Shown here: piece after piece, positions 11,497 to 20,184 of the stretch
How the letters are laid out: each line of letters begins with the position of its first letter
Position numbering within the stretch: the stretch's first letter is position 1
NCBI RefSeq assembly: GCF_900109565.1
Contig: NZ_FNZZ01000002.1
Coordinates: 1-64,000 of the forward strand
Direction: 5' to 3'
From: Sphingomonas palmae
GTDB lineage: Bacteria > Pseudomonadota > Alphaproteobacteria > Sphingomonadales > Sphingomonadaceae
Length of the DNA stretch: 64,000 bases
Notes under the pieces: generated by a model
What the model was told of the DNA's origin: nothing
Database searches by the model: none
What the model saw: the letters and a program-made list of their open reading frames with translations, nothing else
Program-made: the position numbers and the translations under genes

Positions 11497-12681
11497 GTGT
11501 CGATCCTTCTCGCCCTTGCCGCCGCGCTCGCCCCCGTTGCGACAGCGCCTGCCGCTGCCGATTTCGACAACGGCGCGCAGACGCTGTCGCCCGACCACGA
11601 GACATGCTGGATCCCGTTCGAGTTCACGCCGGGCAATCAGATCCGTTTCGTCATGGCGCTGGAAGGAAACCCGGTCAGCGCGATTCTGGATACGGGCGTC
11701 AGTTACTCGGTGCTCGCCAAGCGCTACGCCGAGGCGCAACATCTGCGGGTGCGCGGCGACGCCAAGGCGGACGTGATCGGCGGATCGGTGCCGGTCGGCT
11801 GGATCCCGACGCGCATGCTGGCGATCGGCGGCCTCAGGCGCGAGGGCGGCCGGCTGGTCGTCGCCGACCTGCCCGCCGCGGCAACCGGGAGCGCGACGGC
11901 GGTCGACCTGCTCGTCGGCCGCGATCTGACCGCGGGCTACGCACTCGACATCGACTATGCCGGGCGCCGCTTCCGCTTCCTGCGCTCGGGACGAACGCCG
12001 TTCGCGGGCACCTCATCGCCGTTGTCGATCGCACCCGAGCGGCTGGTGTACGTGAGCTCGGTCGTGCTGAGCGGCGCGGAGCTGCGCCCGATGGTGGTCG
12101 ATACTGGCGACGGCTCGGCGATCACGCTGAGCAAGGCCGGCTGGAACACTGCGCAGATGTCGAGCCGCGCCACCACCACGACCGTGTCATTCGGGCTCGC
12201 AGGGCCGGTCGTCAGCGAGGTCGCGATCGTGCCGCAGCTGGTCGTGGGCAAAACGATCGCGAAGAACGTCGAGGTGCGGGTCGAGCCGAGCGGCGGCTTC
12301 TCCGACAAGATCGGCGTCGCGGGGAGGATCGGTTCGGGTTTCCTGCAGAATTACCGCGTGCTGCTTGATCCCACCGCCGGGCAGATGCTGCTGTCACCGG
12401 GTCCGGGCGCGGACAAACCCCCGCTCAGGTCGACGAGCGGACTTCTGCTCGGCATCGCGCGGGATCGGCTGAAAGTACTCCACGTCATGCGCGGCGGACC
12501 CGCCGCGGCGGCGGGATGGCGCGACGGCGACCTGATCTGCCGCGTCGACGGACAGGCGATCACGCCCGCCTACGCGACCAGCCCGCTCGCGCGCTGGACC
12601 GCCGGGGCGCCGGGGCGAATTGTGGCACTCACCTTGTGCGACGGCACACAGCGGCGACTGACGCTCGCCAACTTCTACTAG
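11497..12681 (+). CDS. Exported aspartyl protease family protein with PDZ domain
   Basis: Predicted periplasmic aspartic peptidase-like protein of 394 residues. A signal peptide (SILLALAAALAPVATAPAAA) is followed by two retropepsin-like halves, each with a catalytic-type DTG: SAILDTGVSYSVL (Asp65) and MVVDTGDGSAITL (Asp202). This resembles two Asp_protease_2 domains in one chain. The last about 80 residues form a PDZ domain (LKVLHVMRGGPAAAAGWRDG). The start is a GTG at 11497, where the signal peptide begins. The substrate is unknown. It ends in a convergent 4-bp CTAG overlap with the small membrane protein gene. Confidence 0.8.
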   Translation: MSILLALAAALAPVATAPAAADFDNGAQTLSPDHETCWIPFEFTPGNQIRFVMALEGNPVSAILDTGVSYSVLAKRYAEAQHLRVRGDAKADVIGGSVPVGWIPTRMLAIGGLRREGGRLVVADLPAAATGSATAVDLLVGRDLTAGYALDIDYAGRRFRFLRSGRTPFAGTSSPLSIAPERLVYVSSVVLSGAELRPMVVDTGDGSAITLSKAGWNTAQMSSRATTTTVSFGLAGPVVSEVAIVPQLVVGKTIAKNVEVRVEPSGGFSDKIGVAGRIGSGFLQNYRVLLDPTAGQMLLSPGPGADKPPLRSTSGLLLGIARDRLKVLHVMRGGPAAAAGWRDGDLICRVDGQAITPAYATSPLARWTAGAPGRIVALTLCDGTQRRLTLANFY

Positions 12682-12899
12682 CCTTTCGCCACCAGCAGCA
12701 GCGCGACCGCGAGCAGGATCAGTGCGAGCATCTGCACGCCGCGCCAGTCGAGCAGCCCGACCGCGTCAGGATCGACGCGCCTTGCACGACGGCGCTCGCG
12801 CCACGCAGCGAACAGCACGAGCAGCAGCGCGAGGATCGCGACGATCCCCGCGCCAACCTGCACGTCGCTTGCATCGCTCAGCACTTGTGTCGCGTCCAT
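12678..12899 (-). CDS. Small two-helix membrane protein
   Basis: Hypothetical protein of 73 residues starting MDATQVLSDASDVQVGAG. Two hydrophobic segments (AGIVAILALLLVLFAAW and MLALILLAVALLLV) are separated by a basic loop (RERRRARRVDP), so it probably spans the inner membrane twice. An in-frame ATG at 12917 would add six residues. It converges on the aspartyl protease gene and is divergent from the methyltransferase gene. I do not recognise a family. Confidence 0.6.
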   Translation of the reverse strand: MDATQVLSDASDVQVGAGIVAILALLLVLFAAWRERRRARRVDPDAVGLLDWRGVQMLALILLAVALLLVAKG

Positions 12900-12938
12900 C
12901 GCTCGTCCAGCCTGCACGCATCAATCCCAGGAGGTTCG

Positions 12939-13748
12939 ATGCCCCGTTCCACATTCCTTGCCCGACCCGCACTCGTGCTGGCCGCGACGCTCGCGCTCAG
13001 CGTCGGGATCCACGCCGCCACCGCGCCAAAGGTCGATCCCGCCATTGCACGCGCCGTTGCCGACACGTCACGCAGCGAAGCCGACCGCGCGCGCGATCGC
13101 TACCGCCACCCGGCCGAGACGCTCGCCTTCTTCGGTGTGACGCCGGCGAAGAAGGTGGTCGAGTACAACCCGAGCGGCGGCTGGTACAGCCAGATCCTGG
13201 CGCGGGTGCCCGCGAACGGCGGCAGCTACACCGCGCTCGTCACCTCGGCGAAGGCGGCGGATGGTGCGCGGCAGATGCTGGCGACGAAATCGCTGACCGG
13301 CAGTGTCGCCACGGTTGATCCCGCCACGGGCACGTCGACGGTGCCGGCGAACAGCCAGGACGTGGTACTGACGTTCCGCAACGTCCACAATCTGACGATG
13401 GCGGGCGGGCAATCGGCCGCGAACGTGTTCAAGGCGTGGTTCACGATGCTCAAGCCCGGCGGCACGCTCGGCATCGTCGACCACCGCCTGCCCGAGCAGG
13501 CCGACGCCGCGCGCGAGCGCGAGAGCGGTTACCTGAAGGTCTCGACGATACGCCGGCTGGCGGAAGACGCAGGGTTCAAGCTGGCGGGCACGTCGGAGGT
13601 GAACGCCAATCCCAAGGACGACACCAATCATCCCAAGGGCGTGTGGACGCTGCCGCCGACCTATGCCGCCGGCGACGCCGACCGCGCGAAATATGCCGCG
13701 ATCGGCGAGAGCGACCGCATGACGCTGCGCTTCGTCAAGCCGCGCTGA
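12939..13748 (+). CDS. Exported class I methyltransferase-like protein
   Basis: Predicted SAM-dependent methyltransferase-fold protein of 269 residues (resembling COG4798). The ATG at 12939 follows AGGAGG at 12929-12934. The N terminus is a signal peptide (FLARPALVLAATLALSVGIHAATA). The cofactor-site equivalent is KVVEYNPSGGWYSQILARV, followed by VVLTFRNVHNL and MLKPGGTLGIVDHR, typical of these folds. Homologues with signal peptides are common in Proteobacteria, but SAM is not expected in the periplasm, so enzymatic activity is doubtful. Confidence 0.8.
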   Translation: MPRSTFLARPALVLAATLALSVGIHAATAPKVDPAIARAVADTSRSEADRARDRYRHPAETLAFFGVTPAKKVVEYNPSGGWYSQILARVPANGGSYTALVTSAKAADGARQMLATKSLTGSVATVDPATGTSTVPANSQDVVLTFRNVHNLTMAGGQSAANVFKAWFTMLKPGGTLGIVDHRLPEQADAARERESGYLKVSTIRRLAEDAGFKLAGTSEVNANPKDDTNHPKGVWTLPPTYAAGDADRAKYAAIGESDRMTLRFVKPR

Positions 13749-13753
13749 ACCCG

Positions 13754-13790
13754 GGTGCGGTAAGCGACCGATCCGGCCGCTTACCGCACC
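13754..13790. terminator. 13-bp inverted repeat between convergent genes
   Basis: GGTGCGGTAAGCG (13754-13766) pairs with CGCTTACCGCACC (13778-13790), with an 11-nt loop. The right arm includes the phaR stop codon. It sits between the convergent methyltransferase and phaR genes, so it could terminate either. U tracts are weak on both sides. Confidence 0.5.
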
Positions 13791-14329
13791 AATTTCTCGA
13801 CCTTGTCCTGAAGCTTGGCGAGTTCGGCCTTCAATGCCGCAATCTCGTCGTCCTTCGAGGCGGTCGACGAGGCCGGCGCCGGCTTGGCTGCCGGGGTAAA
13901 CGCATTCGCCGCGGCCTCGAACATCTCCATGTTGCGCTTGGCGATCTCGGCAAAGGGGGAACCGGCGAAGGCACCCTCGACCGCGGTCTTGAATTCGGCC
14001 TGGTTGCGGTGGAAGCTGTCCATCGACGCCTCGAGATAGCCCGGCACCATCGCCTGCATCGAATCGCCGTAGAGCGCGATCAATTGCCTGAGGAACGGCA
14101 CCGGCAGCATCGTCTGCCCGCGGCTCTCCTCCTCCATGATGATCTGTGTCAGGACATTGTGCGTGATGTCCTCGTCGGTCTTGGCGTCGAGCACCTTGAA
14201 GTCGCGACCCGCGCGGGTCATCGCCGCCAGGTGGTCGAGCGTGATGTAGGACGAGCTCTCGGTATTGTAGAGCCGGCGATTGGCGTATTTCTTGATGATG
14301 ACGGTGCCGTCGGTACGCTGCTTCTTCAT
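13781..14329 (-). CDS. phaR: Polyhydroxyalkanoate synthesis repressor PhaR
   Basis: DNA- and PHB-binding repressor that controls phasin and PHA synthesis genes, 182 residues. The N-terminal PHB/PHA accumulation regulator domain reads TVIIKKYANRRLYNTESSSY with ITLDHLAAMTRAGRDFKV. A second conserved part is EESRGQTMLPVPFLRQLIAL. The C terminus is a heptad-like helix (DDEIAALKAELAKLQDKVEK), possibly a coiled coil. No PHA synthase gene is in the window. Confidence 0.93.
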   Translation of the reverse strand: MKKQRTDGTVIIKKYANRRLYNTESSSYITLDHLAAMTRAGRDFKVLDAKTDEDITHNVLTQIIMEEESRGQTMLPVPFLRQLIALYGDSMQAMVPGYLEASMDSFHRNQAEFKTAVEGAFAGSPFAEIAKRNMEMFEAAANAFTPAAKPAPASSTASKDDEIAALKAELAKLQDKVEKLVR

Positions 14330-14421
14330 CCTCGCCTCGCCTCCTTGTTATGAAGTGGAGGCTATCGTACCGCGTGACGCGCTGCAACACGGCCGCTGTG
14401 CTGCGCAGCAAAGGCCGCGGA

Positions 14422-15465
14422 TCAGCCGTGCCAGTGGCGATCGAAACGTTGGCCAAGACCGGTTACCAGTTCGTACTGGCTCATCCCCGACGCCTTTGCC
14501 GCGCGGGGAAGATCGGGATCGAAACCGATCCAGTCGCCTTCCGCGACGTCGGCTTCGCTCACGTCGAGCGCGACGAGGTCCATCGACACGCGCCCGATCA
14601 CCGGCAGCACCGCGTCACCGGCGAACGCCCGACCGGTGTCGGAGAAGCCGCGCCAATAACCGTCGGCGTAGCCCAAATTGACGATCGCCACCTGCGTCTC
14701 GGCGGGTGCGGTCCAGGTGGCATTGTAGCCGACCGTCTCGCCCGCGCGCACCATGCGGCGCTGCAGCACCTCCGCCTCGATCCGCACGACCGGCCGGATC
14801 ACGTCCGCGAGCGCCGCAACCGGTACTCCGCCGTAGAGCGCGAGACCGGGCCGGGTGAGATCGAAATGGTAATCCCCGCCGAGCGTGATGCCGGCCGAGT
14901 TGGCGAGGCTCATCCGCTTCGCACTCGTTCGCCCGGCGAGTGCTGCAAAGCGCGTGCGCTGCTGCTCGTTCATCGCGCTGTCCTCGTCGGCGCAGGCGAG
15001 ATGGCTGATCAGCGTGTCGATCGTGAGACCGTCGAGCAGGCCGTCGGCAACGTCGCCCGGCGACACGCCCAGGCGGTTCATGCCGGTGTCGACCATCACG
15101 TCGCACGCGCGGCCCCCGGCGTCGCGCCAGCGCTGCACCTGCGCGGGCGTGTTGAGCACCGGGCGCGCGGCGAGCGTGCATGCCGCGGCCATGTCTGCGT
15201 CGCGTACGCCGTGGAGCACCGACAAGGTCGCGCCCGCGTCTGCCAGCCGAGCGTCGGCGAGCGCGAGCGCCTCGTTCCACGACGAGACGAAGAAGTCGCG
15301 GCACCCCGCGGCGAGCAGGCGCGCGACGGCGGCATGCGCGCCGAGGCCGTAGCCGTCTGCCTTGACCGCCGCGCCGCATGCCGCGGCTCCGCTGAGTTTG
15401 GAGAGAGCGCGCCAGTTCGCCGCGAGCGCGGCGCCGTCGAGGGCGAGGCGTTGCGGAGCGGTCAT
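14422..15465 (-). CDS. alr: Alanine racemase
   Basis: PLP enzyme interconverting L- and D-alanine for peptidoglycan. The 347 residues are slightly shorter than the usual 360-370. The PLP lysine is Lys35 in AAVKADGYGLG, and the second catalytic base is the Tyr in TVGYNATWTAP. VDTGMNRLGV and IGRVSMDLVALDVS are further family motifs. The final residues (GQRFDRHW) match the normal end of the family. It is 57 bp from the MFS gene and probably transcribed separately or behind it. Confidence 0.95.
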   Translation of the reverse strand: MTAPQRLALDGAALAANWRALSKLSGAAACGAAVKADGYGLGAHAAVARLLAAGCRDFFVSSWNEALALADARLADAGATLSVLHGVRDADMAAACTLAARPVLNTPAQVQRWRDAGGRACDVMVDTGMNRLGVSPGDVADGLLDGLTIDTLISHLACADEDSAMNEQQRTRFAALAGRTSAKRMSLANSAGITLGGDYHFDLTRPGLALYGGVPVAALADVIRPVVRIEAEVLQRRMVRAGETVGYNATWTAPAETQVAIVNLGYADGYWRGFSDTGRAFAGDAVLPVIGRVSMDLVALDVSEADVAEGDWIGFDPDLPRAAKASGMSQYELVTGLGQRFDRHWHG

Positions 15466-15522
15466 GGTCAGGGGCGGCGACGCGAAGCGATCATCCAGGC
15501 TGCCCTAAAGCCTCGCACGCGA

Positions 15523-17124
15523 TCACGCCACCGTGTCGGGTGCTCCGCGCGTCTCCTTCAGACCGAACAGCGTGACCAGCAGCGCGAGCAGCGTGACACC
15601 CCAGGTGTACCACAGCCCCGAATAGGGATCGCCGGTCTTCGCAACGATATACTGGCTGATGAACGGCAGAAATCCGCCGAAATAGCCGGTGCCGAGATGG
15701 TACGGGATCGACAGCGACGAGTAGCGGATCTCGGGTGGGAACATCTCGGCCAGGAGCGCCGCGACGGGGCCGTAGGTGATGCCCGAGAGCATCGACATCG
15801 CGAGGATCGCGAGAAGGATCAGCGCGATGTTGCCGGCGGTGGGCGTCACCTTGGTGAGATTATAGCCGCCGCGCGCGAGCGCCGCGTCGAGGCCGGCAGG
15901 CGACGTGTCCGCAACCAGGGTGTCGCCGATCGTCACCTGCGTCTCAGCGGCGGTCCGCGTCGTGTAGGGCACGCCTTTCTTCGACAGGGCATCGAGCAGC
16001 TTGCCGCACGCGGTCGCCTGTTGCTTGTCGAACGGGCTGTAGCGGCAGTCCGCGCCCGAGACGACGACGGGGTTGGCCTCCGCTGCGCGCGCGAGGCCGG
16101 GGTTGGCGGCCGCACCGATCGTCCAGAAGATCGGGAACAGCAGCGCGAGCGTCAGCACGTAGCCGACCACGATCGGCTTCTTGCGCCCGACCTTGTCGCT
16201 GACATGGCCGAAGAGCAGGAACCAGCCCGTCCCCATCAGCACGCCGAAGCCGGTGATGAGCTGCGCGGTGGTTTCCTCGACGCGCATCGTCGTCTGCAGG
16301 AACGACAGCACGGTGAACATGGCGGTGTACCAGATCACGGTCAGCCCCGCGGCGATGCCGAACAGCGCGACGACCATGCGGCGGATGTTGCCGGGGTAGG
16401 TGAAGCTCTCCTTGAGCGGATTGACCGCGCGCTCGCCCGCGGCGCGCATCTTCTGAAACACCGGGCTCTCAGACAGCTTGAGCCGCATCCACAAGGAAAT
16501 TGCGAGCAGCAGCAGCGAGAAGAGGAACGGCAGCCGCCAGCCCCATGCCTCCCACGCGGCGCCGGACACCAGCGCCTTGAACAGCAGGATGACGGCGAGG
16601 CTGAGGATGAAACCGCCGACCACGCCCGCCTGGATGAAGCTGGTGTAGAAGCCCGAGCGACCCGGCGGGGAGTGTTCCGCGACGTAGATCGCCGCGCCGC
16701 CGTACTCGCCGCCGAGTGCGAGGCCCTGCGCGATGCGGAGCAGCAGCACGATCGCGGGCGCGGCGTAGCCGATTGCAGCGGCGGACGGGGTCAGGCCGAC
16801 ACCCGCCGTGGCGATGCCCATCAGCGTGATGGTGACGAGAAAGGTGTATTTGCGCCCGAGCCGGTCGCCGAGATAGCCGAACAACGCGGCACCCAGAGGG
16901 CGGAAACCGAAGCCGACCGCGAACCCCGCCCAGGCGAGCAGGGTCTGCACCGTTTCGTTGCCCGCCGGAAAGAAGGTGCGCCCGATGATGCCTGAGGCGG
17001 CAAGCGTGCCGTAGATGAAGAAATCGTACCACTCGAACACGGTGCCGAGCGCGGAGGCTGAGATGACGAGCCGGATGTCGCCGTGGCTCGGCGCTTCTTC
17101 CCCGTCGATCACTGCTGCGGCCAT
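15523..17124 (-). CDS. MFS transporter, metabolite:H+ symporter (MHS) family
   Basis: Twelve-helix proton symporter of the MHS group (ProP/shikimate/alpha-ketoglutarate type), 533 residues. Family marks are the N-terminal SALGTVFEWYDFFIYGTLA, GYLGDRLGRKYTFLVTI after helix 2, and LALGGEYGGAAIYVAEH. The ATG at 17124 follows GGGGAGGA on the minus strand; an upstream ATG at 17154 is less likely. Unlike classical MHS proteins of about 430-450 residues it carries an insert of about 90 residues (about 335-425) after the helix near LALLFPIFWTIGAAANPG, with two cysteines. The substrate cannot be predicted. Confidence 0.85.
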   Translation of the reverse strand: MAAAVIDGEEAPSHGDIRLVISASALGTVFEWYDFFIYGTLAASGIIGRTFFPAGNETVQTLLAWAGFAVGFGFRPLGAALFGYLGDRLGRKYTFLVTITLMGIATAGVGLTPSAAAIGYAAPAIVLLLRIAQGLALGGEYGGAAIYVAEHSPPGRSGFYTSFIQAGVVGGFILSLAVILLFKALVSGAAWEAWGWRLPFLFSLLLLAISLWMRLKLSESPVFQKMRAAGERAVNPLKESFTYPGNIRRMVVALFGIAAGLTVIWYTAMFTVLSFLQTTMRVEETTAQLITGFGVLMGTGWFLLFGHVSDKVGRKKPIVVGYVLTLALLFPIFWTIGAAANPGLARAAEANPVVVSGADCRYSPFDKQQATACGKLLDALSKKGVPYTTRTAAETQVTIGDTLVADTSPAGLDAALARGGYNLTKVTPTAGNIALILLAILAMSMLSGITYGPVAALLAEMFPPEIRYSSLSIPYHLGTGYFGGFLPFISQYIVAKTGDPYSGLWYTWGVTLLALLVTLFGLKETRGAPDTVA

Positions 17125-17183
17125 GTGCCTGTCCTCCCCTTCTCCACGAGTCATGTCGAGGGAAAGGGGCTAGAGCAAGCGGA

Positions 17184-18197
17184 TCAGAACAGGCGTGTCA
17201 GGCCGTAGAAGAGCGCGCCAACCGCGGCAGACGCGGGAATGGTGATGATCCAGGCGATCACCACACTCTGCGCGACGCCCCAGCGGACCGCGGAGGCGCG
17301 GCGCGCGGTGCCCGCGCCGATGATCGCGCCGGTGATCGTGTGCGTGGTCGACACAGGAATGCCGAGCGCGGAGGCGGTGAACAGCACGATCGAGCCGGCG
17401 AGCGACGAGGAGAAGCCCTGGTGCTGCGACAGCTTGGTAATGCGAGAGCCCATCGTCTCGATGATCTTCCACCCGCCCGTCATCGTGCCGAGCGCGATCG
17501 CGACGTAGCAGCTGATCGCAACCCAGTGCGGCACCTCGAACGGACCCGACAGACGACCGGTCGAGTAGAGCAGCACGGTGATGATCCCCATCGTCTTCTG
17601 CGCGTCGTTCAACCCGTGACTGAGCGAGTAAGCGGCGGAGGACAGCAGGTGGAGCGCGCGAAAGCTCCGCTCGGCCTGGACCGAGGTCGAGCGGCGGAAC
17701 GCCCAGCTGGAGAGCAGCATGACGAGCATGGCGAGGATCATGCCGAGAAGCGGCGACAGCACGATCGCGAGCACGGTCTTGTTGAGCCCGCCCCATTGGA
17801 TGCCGCCGATGCCGGCATGCGCGACGCCCGCGCCGATCAGCCCGCCGACGAGCGCGTGGCTGCTCGACGAGGGGATGCCGCGCAGCCAGGTGACGACGTT
17901 CCAGAACATCGCGCCGCCCAGCGCGCCGAAGATGACCGCCGGGGTGACGACATCCTTGTCGATCAGGCCTTTGCCGATCGTTTCCGCGACCGCGTGGAGG
18001 CTGGGAAACGCAATGGTCAGGAAATAGGCGGCGAAGTTGAACACGGCGGCGAACAGCACCGCCTTCACCGGCGACAAGAGCCGGGTCGCGACCACGGTAG
18101 CGATCGAATTGGCGGCGTCGTGGAGGCCGTTCAAATAGTCGAAGGCAAGCGCGACGGCGATCAGGCCGACGAGCAGCGGAAAGGCGAGTTCGTGCAT
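17184..18197 (-). CDS. pit: Inorganic phosphate transporter, Pit family
   Basis: Low-affinity metal-phosphate/H+ symporter, 337 residues, multi-pass membrane protein. The duplicated Pit signature appears as ALAFDYLNGLHDAANSIATV near the N terminus and SYSLSHGLNDAQKTMGIITV in the second half; ALGIPVSTTHTITGAIIGAG is also typical. The start is the ATG at 18197, giving the hydrophobic N terminus MHELAFPLLVGL. The gene follows the DUF47-containing gene by 13 bp, the usual Pit accessory arrangement. Confidence 0.94.
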   Translation of the reverse strand: MHELAFPLLVGLIAVALAFDYLNGLHDAANSIATVVATRLLSPVKAVLFAAVFNFAAYFLTIAFPSLHAVAETIGKGLIDKDVVTPAVIFGALGGAMFWNVVTWLRGIPSSSSHALVGGLIGAGVAHAGIGGIQWGGLNKTVLAIVLSPLLGMILAMLVMLLSSWAFRRSTSVQAERSFRALHLLSSAAYSLSHGLNDAQKTMGIITVLLYSTGRLSGPFEVPHWVAISCYVAIALGTMTGGWKIIETMGSRITKLSQHQGFSSSLAGSIVLFTASALGIPVSTTHTITGAIIGAGTARRASAVRWGVAQSVVIAWIITIPASAAVGALFYGLTRLF

Positions 18198-18210
18198 TGC
18201 GCGCAGCCGG

Positions 18211-19374
18211 TCAGGCGTGATCGATGACGATGCCGTCGATCTCGTCGGCGACATCCTCGAACGCGTCGACGATGCGCTCCAGGTGCTTGTAGAGCTCTCG
18301 CTCGACGACGAAGCGCAGCGTGTCGCTGGCGCCATGCTTCTGCAGCGAGCGCTTGAGCCCCGCGGCGTGAATTTCGTCGGCGTGACCCTCGATGCGGATC
18401 ACGCGCTCGGTCAGTTCATGCAGGCGCTCGCCGTTGCGCGCCACGTCGCGCAGCAGCGGGATCGCCTCGGCGGTGACGCGCGCGGCGTCGACGATGATCG
18501 CGGCCATGTCGCGCATCTCGGGCTCGAACTCGGTCACCTCGTACAGGTCGCACGCGGCCGCGAAGACCTGCATCTCGTCGATCGTGTCGTCGAGCGCGCC
18601 GATCAGCGCGGTGATCGCGCCGCGGTCGAACGGGGTCAGGAAGGTCGCGCGCACGGTTTTCAGCACGTCACGGGTGATCGCATCGGCGTCGTGCTCACGC
18701 TCGACCACCTCGCGGATATGCTCCTTCGCGGACGGGCCACCCTCGAGCAACCGCGCGGTCGCCTCTGCGCCGGCGAGAACGGTCGCGGCGTGTGCCTCGA
18801 ACATCTCGAAGAAATTACCGGTCTTCGGCAGCAGCCGCTGAAACCACGCGAACATTGTACCCCACTTATGGTTGGTCCGATTCGCGGTGGCCCTAGCACC
18901 GGATTGTTGCACTGCAACGCGGAACTGCGACGGAGCGAAGGAGCGGATGAGTTCGCGCAGGTCGGGCTCGTCGACGCGCTCGGCGGCCTCCGCAAGCGAG
19001 AACCAGCGCCGCTCGCGCTCGCCCTGCTCCTTCCACGTCGGCAGCTCCTGCGTGACTGCGAGCGGAAACACGTCGACGTCGATCATCAGCGACGCGCCGC
19101 TGCCGCGCCGCTTGCGATACCGATAGGCGCCGAGCGGTACCGGGCAGAGCGCGCCGGAGACGCCGGCTTCCTCCTCCGCCTCCTGTGCGGCGGCCTCGGG
19201 CAGTGAGCTGCCGGGACCGATGTTTCCCTTCGGGATCACCCAGCGACCGGTGCCGCGAGAGGTGACGAGCAGCACGCACACGCCCTCCCCGCCCGCGGCA
19301 GCGTCGATCCGGTACGGCAAGGCGGCGATCTGTCGAATGGAAACGGCCCCCGGTTTAGCGCATCGCCCGCGCAA
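18211..19374 (-). CDS. In-frame Nudix hydrolase - DUF47 (PhoU-like) fusion
   Basis: One uninterrupted frame of 387 codons holds two domains. Residues about 12-155 are a Nudix hydrolase (SIRQIAALPYRID start, GRWVIPKGNIGPG, then EAAAQEAEEEAGV, where the usual Nudix-box Arg is Gln). Residues 174-387 are a complete DUF47/PhoU-like Pit accessory protein beginning MFAWFQRLLPKTGNFFEMF. In most genomes these are two genes. The ATG of the DUF47 part (18855) has a weak GTGGGG ribosome site upstream, so separate initiation is possible. There is no ATG at the 5' end; TTG at 19374 is a guess. Pit follows 13 bp downstream, so the DUF47 part almost certainly serves phosphate transport. Confidence 0.75.
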   Translation of the reverse strand: MRGRCAKPGAVSIRQIAALPYRIDAAAGGEGVCVLLVTSRGTGRWVIPKGNIGPGSSLPEAAAQEAEEEAGVSGALCPVPLGAYRYRKRRGSGASLMIDVDVFPLAVTQELPTWKEQGERERRWFSLAEAAERVDEPDLRELIRSFAPSQFRVAVQQSGARATANRTNHKWGTMFAWFQRLLPKTGNFFEMFEAHAATVLAGAEATARLLEGGPSAKEHIREVVEREHDADAITRDVLKTVRATFLTPFDRGAITALIGALDDTIDEMQVFAAACDLYEVTEFEPEMRDMAAIIVDAARVTAEAIPLLRDVARNGERLHELTERVIRIEGHADEIHAAGLKRSLQKHGASDTLRFVVERELYKHLERIVDAFEDVADEIDGIVIDHA

Positions 19375-19475
19375 TCGAACGACGATCGCCGATGCGGGGC
19401 CCCACTTACAACGACGCCCCGGAGCCGTACAGTCCGGGGCGTCGAGCGCGATGGTCGCAGGCTTCTGGCGGCGCG

Positions 19476-19997
19476 TCAGTGGCTGGCGGTGTTGCCCGCC
19501 GCACGGCGCTGCACGTAGGCGAGCGTCAGTTCGGCGTTATGCTCGTCGACCCAATTGGCCATCGACAATTCCTCGTCGAGCGAAGTGGTGAGCAGCGGCG
19601 TCGCCTGCGCGAAATTCCCTGCGTCGGCGAGCGTGATGAGCGATTTGTAACTCGCCGCCTCAAAATTTTCGAACGCCAAGTTGGCGAAGGTGTTCTTCAG
19701 GATCTCGTCGGGCGCGAACACGTGCGCGATCGCGGCGAGATTTCCCGAGATCGAAAGCCCGATGTCTTTGAGCGTCGAATGTGTCTCGTTGAAGCTCGAC
19801 AGGATCTCTTCGAGGCGCTGGATCTGCTGCTCAGTCTCGCTGCGGTGCAGCCGCAGACGGTCGGCGACCTGCGGATAATGTTCGAGATGGTCGAGTTGGC
19901 GGTCAATCAGTGCGAGCGCCTGATGCTCGACGCCGTGAGCGTTCTTCAATCCGGTGACGAACACCGATTGAACAACGTCGGTCGGGTAGCTGGCCAT
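19476..19997 (-). CDS. YciE/YciF-type ferritin-like protein (DUF892)
   Basis: Four-helix-bundle ferritin-like protein of 173 residues starting MASYPTDVVQSVFVTGLKNA. Candidate di-iron ligands are in VEHQALALIDRQ, HRSETEQQIQRLEEIL, FENFEAASYKSLI and TSLDEELSMANWV, in the order expected of DUF892. Members are linked to general stress responses. Upstream on the minus strand, GGAAC (20068-20064) followed after 16 nt by CTTT is one base off the EcfG-type GGAAC-N16/17-CGTT promoter, so sigma-EcfG control is possible but unproven. Confidence 0.85.
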   Translation of the reverse strand: MASYPTDVVQSVFVTGLKNAHGVEHQALALIDRQLDHLEHYPQVADRLRLHRSETEQQIQRLEEILSSFNETHSTLKDIGLSISGNLAAIAHVFAPDEILKNTFANLAFENFEAASYKSLITLADAGNFAQATPLLTTSLDEELSMANWVDEHNAELTLAYVQRRAAGNTASH

Positions 19998-20184
19998 GCG
20001 CTTGTCTCCGTCGATAGGGGGCGGGTCGTTCGTGCCCACGACCAAAGCAGCGCCGGCACTGCCGTTCCCCGGGAAATGGCCTAATTGACGCAGGTTAGCC
20101 GTTACCTGCGCACGGACCTACGACGCTGCACCCCTTGCCACCGCGCCGCGATTATCGTTTCAGGCCGACGCAGGGGGAACGACG

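Noticed and set aside
9589..11742. Open frame of 717 codons on the - strand across cpaF
   Set aside because: Antisense of a well-conserved ATPase gene, no family resemblance; shadow of GC3 bias.
14350..16995. Open frame of 881 codons on the + strand opposite alr and the MHS transporter
   Set aside because: Low-complexity Arg/Ala/Glu/His composition typical of antisense frames in GC-rich genes; both opposite-strand genes are clear family members.
20089..20110. Hairpin CGCAGGT/ACCTGCG upstream of the antiporter, possible riboswitch
   Set aside because: A 7-bp stem alone, with no conserved riboswitch core visible.
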